Shown piece after piece: positions 36,944-40,332 of a stretch of DNA of 40,332 nucleotides. Made by a program: the position numbers and the translations under genes. The DNA lies in the IMG/VR virus record IMGVR_UViG_3300044712_000378, positions 1 through 40,332 of that record. One strand, given 5' to 3'. Under the pieces are notes generated by a model. The model did not search any database. It was not told where the DNA came from and worked only from the letters and a program-made list of their open reading frames with translations. The stretch's first letter is position 1. Each line of letters opens with the position of its first letter. Source of the DNA: a virus.

Positions 36944-37245
36944 TTGGCCTCCTCGTTGTGAACCCTAGGGCACCCTCTCCCGAATCCGCAGCCGCAATCG
37001 CTATCAAATTTCGCCGCTTCCAGAATCTGAGTTGCCGCCGAGATCGCAGGTTCGTCCACCTTGAGCACCTTGTACCCTGCCGCATCAAGGGTCTGGATCG
37101 CGGCGGAGATGGAACGCTCTCGCGGCATAGCGGGGCCGGTAAACGGGCTCAAATACTTCAGATATATGTCTAAGGCGCATTTGCACTTTTCTTTCCCGCA
37201 GAACGGGCACAGCGCGTTGGGTACGGTGATCAGGTCTCGGCTCAT
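36940..37245 (-). CDS. Cysteine-containing early protein
   Basis: The start at ATG 37245 follows GCGGAGGATTTACAAA and overlaps the zinc microprotein stop as ATGA. The 101-residue product has CPFCGKEKCKC at residues 13-23, a helix (SISAAIQTLDAAGYKVLKVD) with a near repeat later (AISAATQILEAAKF), and a C-terminal CGCGFGRGCPRV. The two [SA]ISAAxQxLxAA segments look like internal duplication. Function unknown. Confidence 0.62.
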   Translation of the reverse strand: MSRDLITVPNALCPFCGKEKCKCALDIYLKYLSPFTGPAMPRERSISAAIQTLDAAGYKVLKVDEPAISAATQILEAAKFDSDCGCGFGRGCPRVHNEEAK

Positions 37246-37331
37246 TTTGTAAATCCTCCGCATAGCGGGCAAATAGCCAAATTGATTAGAACTTGTTTCC
37301 CGCAGGAATGGCACCAGACATATGCGCTCAT
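37242..37331 (-). CDS. 29-residue zinc-ribbon microprotein
   Basis: ATG 37331 follows GGAGGAGAA and overlaps the upstream stop as ATGA. Its own stop overlaps the next start the same way. The product has two knuckles, WCHSCGKQ and CPLCGGFTK, separated by a strand (VLINLAI). Ribosome site and junctions make it credible. It recalls the 26-residue microprotein at 25356-25436. Confidence 0.6.
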   Translation of the reverse strand: MSAYVWCHSCGKQVLINLAICPLCGGFTK

Positions 37332-37596
37332 TTCTCCTCCACAGCCGCCTTGAGGGCGGAGGGAATTATCTTTTTAACCTGTTCTTCAAACGAATGGGCT
37401 GACTCGTTGAGCATGGCATCTAATCCTGCCTCCACCATCTCCTCGCTCGGATGCTCGGCGAGGTAGCACAATGCTTCGCGCACATCTTCACAATGGATTT
37501 CACGTATAACTTCTGGGAAGCTCCTCCCACGTCTTTTCCCCGGCTACCCACGATTTATGGGTACACCGCTTTCGCGGCTGCTTCGATGGTGGTCAT
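37328..37596 (-). pseudogene. Small early gene broken by two frameshifts
   Basis: ATG 37596 follows GGAGGAATAGGAT, and the proper end is TGA at 37328, overlapping the next start. The first frame gives MTTIEAAAKAVYP and stops. The next frame continues HKSWVAGEKTWEELP, and the third continues EVIREIHCEDVREALCYLAE to the end (VKKIIPSALKAAVEEK). Two extra bases account for both shifts; the span is 269 bases, 89 codons plus two. The repaired protein would be about 88 residues. Either the gene has decayed or the assembly carries two single-base insertions. Confidence 0.6.
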
Positions 37597-37599
37597 ATC

Positions 37600-37890
37600 C
37601 TATTCCTCCGGGCCGTCGATGTAGCGCCAGCGGGAGACGTTGTTCAATCTCCAAGTTTCGGCATCAAATGCCTCAAGTCCGAACCCCTTTTCTCCGTAGA
37701 TGATCTCGCACAACCTTCCCTCTCCCGGCCTCTCCTCCGGCCACTTGCGCCAGCGGTACTTCTCGATCAAGGCGGCTTCGCGTTGGAGGGCTTCGGTGAG
37801 CTTGTATTCCGCCTCCTCAAGACGAACCCACTCGCCGTTGAAAGGGTCTTCCGCCCCGATAACACTCTGAACTTTTTCCCAAGTCGCCAT
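37600..37890 (-). CDS. Small early protein, DUF551-like end
   Basis: The start at ATG 37890 follows AAGGAGAAGTGAAG. The 96-residue product has a helical start (VQSVIGAEDPFNGEWVRLEE) and a C-terminal half (WRKWPEERPGEGRLCEIIYG, then RWRYIDGPEE) with the W-P-E-x-x-P-x-x-G pattern of DUF551-type phage proteins, which end with a strand motif W-x-x. Function unknown. Confidence 0.62.
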   Translation of the reverse strand: MATWEKVQSVIGAEDPFNGEWVRLEEAEYKLTEALQREAALIEKYRWRKWPEERPGEGRLCEIIYGEKGFGLEAFDAETWRLNNVSRWRYIDGPEE

Positions 37891-37892
37891 CT

Positions 37893-38126
37893 TCACTTCT
37901 CCTTGCGCCGGCAGTCGGGGGCGTGACCTAAAAGCGAACCCGTTACCCTGCCGCAGCAATCGCAGCGTTGCGCTTTCACCCGTTCCAGCGCCTCGATGCG
38001 CTTGTGGGCGGCGGCGAGTTCGGCTTCCTTCTCGGCAAGATGGGCGCGTAGATTATCCACCTGCAGCATTAAACAGCTTTTCGAGTGGTACACTCTATCT
38101 GGAGTTTGCAAACAGTCGCATGCCAT
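37893..38126 (-). CDS. Small coiled-coil zinc protein
   Basis: A 77-residue protein from ATG 38126, which has AAGGAGGGGTAGAGG in front. It opens MACDCLQTPDRVYHSKSCLM, continues as coiled coil (LRAHLAEKEAELAAAHKRIE) and ends with CDCCGRV and HAPDC. The ends may share a zinc site. Function unknown. Confidence 0.6.
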   Translation of the reverse strand: MACDCLQTPDRVYHSKSCLMLQVDNLRAHLAEKEAELAAAHKRIEALERVKAQRCDCCGRVTGSLLGHAPDCRRKEK

Positions 38127-38129
38127 CCT

Positions 38130-38612
38130 CTACCCCTCCTTGAGCGCGGCGGTGAGAGCGGCTTTCCACTCTATTTTCTGGTCACATGTTTCAGGGGGAG
38201 TTATGCACCCTCCGCGTGTCGGCCAAATAGATTCGCACGCCCTGCACGCCATCTCGTCCGTAACATCACGGTCAAGCGCCTTGCTGATTTCCTCCACCTG
38301 GGCGTCGGTGTAGAAACGTCCTCGAACGTCTTCTTTCGCCACCGGGCTACCATCCCATGCGAAATAGTCGCCTGTCGGCCAAACCTTTACGATATCAACC
38401 CCTTCCGGCATCTTCATGGCTACTTCCTCCGATTCTTGACCGTCACTTCGCACGGTTCGCACCTTGTACCCGGCCCGTCGTATTTCTTCCCTGGTCAGCC
38501 ATGTAATACGGTAAAAAGCTTTCAGAGATTCGGTTCGTGTGTGTGCAAGAGATTCCCACCAAGGCGATCCTCTCTTCGTCACAACGACCCATGCTTTACC
38601 CTGTTTAGCCAT
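38130..38612 (-). CDS. Hypothetical early protein
   Basis: A 160-residue protein from ATG 38612 behind GGAGGGAAGAAA. Residues 1-60 (AWVVVTKRGSPWWESLAHTR, ESLKAFYRITWLTREEIRRA) are a module common in phage hypothetical proteins. The rest has DAQVEEISKALDRDVTDEMA with ACRACESIWPTRGGCITPPE, a cysteine site. It may be a fusion of two small proteins. Function unknown. Confidence 0.62.
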   Translation of the reverse strand: MAKQGKAWVVVTKRGSPWWESLAHTRTESLKAFYRITWLTREEIRRAGYKVRTVRSDGQESEEVAMKMPEGVDIVKVWPTGDYFAWDGSPVAKEDVRGRFYTDAQVEEISKALDRDVTDEMACRACESIWPTRGGCITPPETCDQKIEWKAALTAALKEG

Positions 38613-38836
38613 TTTCTTCCCTCCTATCAGTTGGTCCTCAGAAGTGGGGGCCGAGGTTATCGGCTTCGTTCCGCTTTCAGGCTTCGTAGCCTTCCGTCAA
38701 TTGCCCGTAGCTCCACCATACTTGCTCACCCTGGCGTGGAGACGATCCGCAAGTATCGCACCCACCATGCCGCCCCACTTCTCAAGACCAAAATTGGTTG
38801 GCAGACTTCAACGCCGTCTGCCAGGGCGGTTGAACT
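38613..38836 (-). other. Gap with inverted repeats and a possibly decayed small gene
   Basis: No intact gene is present. AGAAGTGGGG near 38640 pairs with CCCCACTTCT near 38780, enclosing stems GCCGA/TCGGC, GGCT/AGCC and ATACTTGC/GCAAGTAT. TGGCAGAC and GTCTGCCA near 38800-38825 form another. On the minus strand, a 23-codon ORF (MVGAILADRLHARVSKYGGA) and an overlapping 20-codon ORF (MVELRAIDGRLRSLKAERSR) could be two halves of one shifted gene. I cannot tell whether this is a structured RNA or a broken gene. Confidence 0.4.
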
Positions 38837-39139
38837 TTACCGCACGAAAAGATGAACGATTGCCCCGATTGCCAGATACACAACCGGCTTAGTTATGGCG
38901 AACACGGCTCCAGCAATCAGTTTTTCCTGTGTGCTGCGTTCATCTTCCGCGTCGGTGTCTTTGGCGAAAAGGAAGGATATCGCCATTGCAAACCCGATAG
39001 ACTGTCCGATGGACAGCACGGGCAACCCGAATACCCCGGCGACGAACCATCCCCACAGCACGCTGAACACGTACCCATTGGCGAAAGTGCTTACAATCGC
39101 AACCACGAAAATGCTGCACAACAATCCGAATGCCGCCAT
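38837..39139 (-). CDS. Small multi-pass membrane protein
   Basis: ATG 39139 follows GATAGGAGGCAAATAA. The 100-residue product has membrane segments MAAFGLLCSIFVVAIVSTFA, VLWGWFVAGVFGLPVLSIG and AVFAITKPVVYLAIGAIVHL, with a charged stretch KDTDAEDERSTQEK before the last. No family is recognised. It is an early membrane protein of unknown role. Confidence 0.65.
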   Translation of the reverse strand: MAAFGLLCSIFVVAIVSTFANGYVFSVLWGWFVAGVFGLPVLSIGQSIGFAMAISFLFAKDTDAEDERSTQEKLIAGAVFAITKPVVYLAIGAIVHLFVR

Positions 39140-39264
39140 TTATTTGCCTCCTATCGGTTAAGTAACTCCCCTCCCGTGTGCGGACTCCCGCCACTGCCCC
39201 GACCCTACATCTCGATCCCGCGATAAGCAAACTCGGGGGCCATTTGGCCGGAGGGGATAAGGGG
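39140..39264. other. Short intergenic gap
   Basis: About 125 bases between the 155-residue gene and the membrane protein gene. A 12-codon ORF on the minus strand lacks a ribosome site. I see no promoter or terminator that I would support. Confidence 0.5.
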
Positions 39265-39732
39265 TTATTTAAGCATCGCTAAAATGGCTATATGTCGGGC
39301 GATATTTCTCGGAGGCCATTCCAAAAACACCCCGATATTCTCCATCGTCTTCGTCACCTGCACGCCCATCCCCTCTGGGCAAGTCGTCGCCGTATACCCA
39401 GGCAACCCGGCGAGGGCTTCCTTGACCTTCTTGTCTAACTGTTTCCGCGCCGCCCCCTGCCAGTAGAGTACGCAGTACAACTGGCGGTCGCCCCAATTGG
39501 GGTGCTTCTCCCGCATCCTTCGGACATGGTCCGCAAGGGGGAACTCGTTCACGACGGCATAGATCGGTTTCGTCATGTCATACACCGACTCGAAGAGCGG
39601 AGCGTTCGGAGGGCAGCGGTCGCTCTTCCCGACATTCGGACACCCCTTCGGGTGAAGCGGGTAGGCCCGCGCGCACAATCCACGAACGAAATGGTCAATG
39701 ACGACACGAACACGATAAAGATTAGGATTCAT
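39265..39732 (-). CDS. Cysteine-motif phage protein, DUF2284-like
   Basis: A 155-residue protein from ATG 39732, overlapping the upstream RHH gene as ATGA. The motif HPKGCPNVGKSDRCPPNAPL, followed by YAVVNEFPLADHVRRM, PNWGDRQLYCVLYWQGAARK, and TCPEGMGVQVTKTME, matches a group of phage proteins whose GCPNxGxxxxCPP resembles the metal-binding box of DUF2284. It would bind iron or zinc; function is unknown to me. Confidence 0.68.
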   Translation of the reverse strand: MNPNLYRVRVVIDHFVRGLCARAYPLHPKGCPNVGKSDRCPPNAPLFESVYDMTKPIYAVVNEFPLADHVRRMREKHPNWGDRQLYCVLYWQGAARKQLDKKVKEALAGLPGYTATTCPEGMGVQVTKTMENIGVFLEWPPRNIARHIAILAMLK

Positions 39733-39872
39733 TTTCCCTCCAATTTTCGCGCATACTCCCGGATCGCCTGTCGAAACTCAGGCCGCACCCATATTGTGAG
39801 TTCAACAAGTCCTTTTGCTCGGCGGCGCGCTCGAAGTGCCGCCATCTTTTGCTGCCCGGTGAGTCGTGCCAT
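39729..39872 (-). CDS. 47-residue RHH-like protein
   Basis: ATG 39872 lies four bases after the repeat gene stop. The product (MARLTGQQKMAALRARRRAK, then GLVELTIWVRPEFRQAIREY and a basic end) has a strand (VELTIWV) and a following helix as in RHH proteins. Its R-A-R-x-x-x-x-G, W-V and I-R-x-x-A-x-x-L positions align with the protein at 34552-34716, so the two may be related. It is a candidate DNA-binding regulator. Confidence 0.65.
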   Translation of the reverse strand: MARLTGQQKMAALRARRRAKGLVELTIWVRPEFRQAIREYARKLEGK

Positions 39873-39875
39873 TTT

Positions 39876-40332
39876 CTAAGCCTTGTTTTTGTGCTGTAGG
39901 AGGTGGGGCTTGTTCCCTTCGGGATAATAAACGCTCCACCCTTTTGCAGATGAATACGTTCTCCGCTGGGAGCTTTCCCGCATCTCGCCGACCTGGGAGC
40001 TTCCCCGCATCTCGCCGACCTGGGAGCTTTCCCACATCTCGCCGACCTGGGAGCTTTCCCACATCTCGCCGACCCGGGAGCTTCCCCGCATCACGCCGAC
40101 CTGGGAGCTTTCCCGCATCTCGCGGACCTGGGAGCTTCCCCGCATCTCGCCGACCTGGGAGCTTCCCCACATCTCGCCGACCTGGGAGCTTCCCCGCATC
40201 TCGCCGACCTGGGAGCTTCCCCACATCACGCCGACCCGGGAGCTTCCCCGCATCTCGCCGACCTGGGAGCTTTCCCACATCACGCCGACCTGGGAGCTTA
40301 CCCACATCTCGCCGACCTGGGAGCTTCCCCAC
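39876..40332 (-). CDS. Repeat protein spanning the contig ends, C-terminal part
   Basis: This reading frame enters at 40332 without a start and stops at TAG 39878-39876. It is in phase with the gene that starts at 659 and leaves at position 1. It carries about 13 of the 9-residue units (for example VGEMWGSSQ and VGVMRGSSR). The end is a 30-residue non-repetitive tail, RRTYSSAKGWSVYYPEGN and then KPHLLQHKNKA. At the joint one Met codon is missing from a unit, which would read VGEWGSSQ. A 9-residue ORF in another frame (GKLPGRRDV) is open through the array by the chance that the period is 27; it is not preferred because no start precedes it. Confidence 0.7.
   Translation of the reverse strand, partial: WGSSQVGEMWVSSQVGVMWESSQVGEMRGSSRVGVMWGSSQVGEMRGSSQVGEMWGSSQVGEMRGSSQVREMRESSQVGVMRGSSRVGEMWESSQVGEMWESSQVGEMRGSSQVGEMRESSQRRTYSSAKGWSVYYPEGNKPHLLQHKNKA
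39967..40332. repeat. 27-bp tandem repeat array, right arm
   Basis: A partial unit (39967-39984) precedes twelve full 27-bp units from 39985 to 40308, and the last unit is cut to 24 bases at 40332. Together with 1-307 there are about 25 units. If the ends are joined, three bases (ATC) are absent at the joint compared with the period. Substitutions are confined to the same few positions as in the left arm. Confidence 0.95.

Noticed and set aside
39802-40332. A long minus-strand ORF through the array encoding repeats of GKLPGRRDV
   Set aside because: The repeat period is a multiple of three and no unit has a stop, so more than one frame stays open. The frame that links to a real start with a ribosome site (659) and a non-repetitive domain is the VGEMWGSSQ frame.

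Overview
The window looks like the whole genome of a lytic-style tailed phage with a podovirus-type (short tail) structural module, from a Gram-negative host. Support: a leftward late operon holds small and large terminase, portal, scaffold, HK97-fold capsid, a Bbp16-type capsid cement protein, a P22 gp4/T7 gp11-like adaptor, a gp10/tubular-B-like tail hub and ejection-type proteins, with no tape measure or sheath. The head genes recall Bordetella phage BPP-1. A 3TM-type holin and a T4-type lysozyme fit a Gram-negative host. Most starts carry purine-rich Shine-Dalgarno sites, and several candidate promoters have TTGACA-type -35 boxes. I found no integrase, recognisable CI repressor, DNA polymerase, replicative helicase or tRNA.

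The contig appears circular. A 27-bp tandem repeat fills both ends, and one minus-strand gene (start at 659) runs off position 1 and continues in frame from 40332 to its stop at 39876. The window is cut inside this repeat gene.

Layout: (1) Leftward early operon, from a strong promoter at 7852-7880 down through position 1 and on from 40332 to about 34997. It holds a small RHH-like regulator, an SSB-like protein, Gp157, a VRR-NUC nuclease, an O-like replisome organiser, a G39P-like loader, the repeat protein, and a train of about twenty small, tightly overlapping accessory genes. (2) Rightward early operon, 7969-11901: small zinc-ribbon proteins, a metallophosphoesterase, an HNH protein, membrane peptides and a methyltransferase, ending at a bidirectional terminator. 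(3) Leftward late operon, 33.7 kb down to 12.0 kb: packaging, head, lysis, fibres, tail and ejection genes. Two near-identical 17-bp palindromes 42 bp apart flank its putative promoter. (4) A short rightward unit, 34199-34716: two small genes separated by what reads as a complete type II hammerhead ribozyme.

The least expected elements are the hammerhead ribozyme, the end-spanning repeat protein, paired operators at the late promoter, a 12-bp stem that locks the start of an HNH gene, triplicated operator-like boxes on the main early promoter, and three accessory genes broken by frameshifts.
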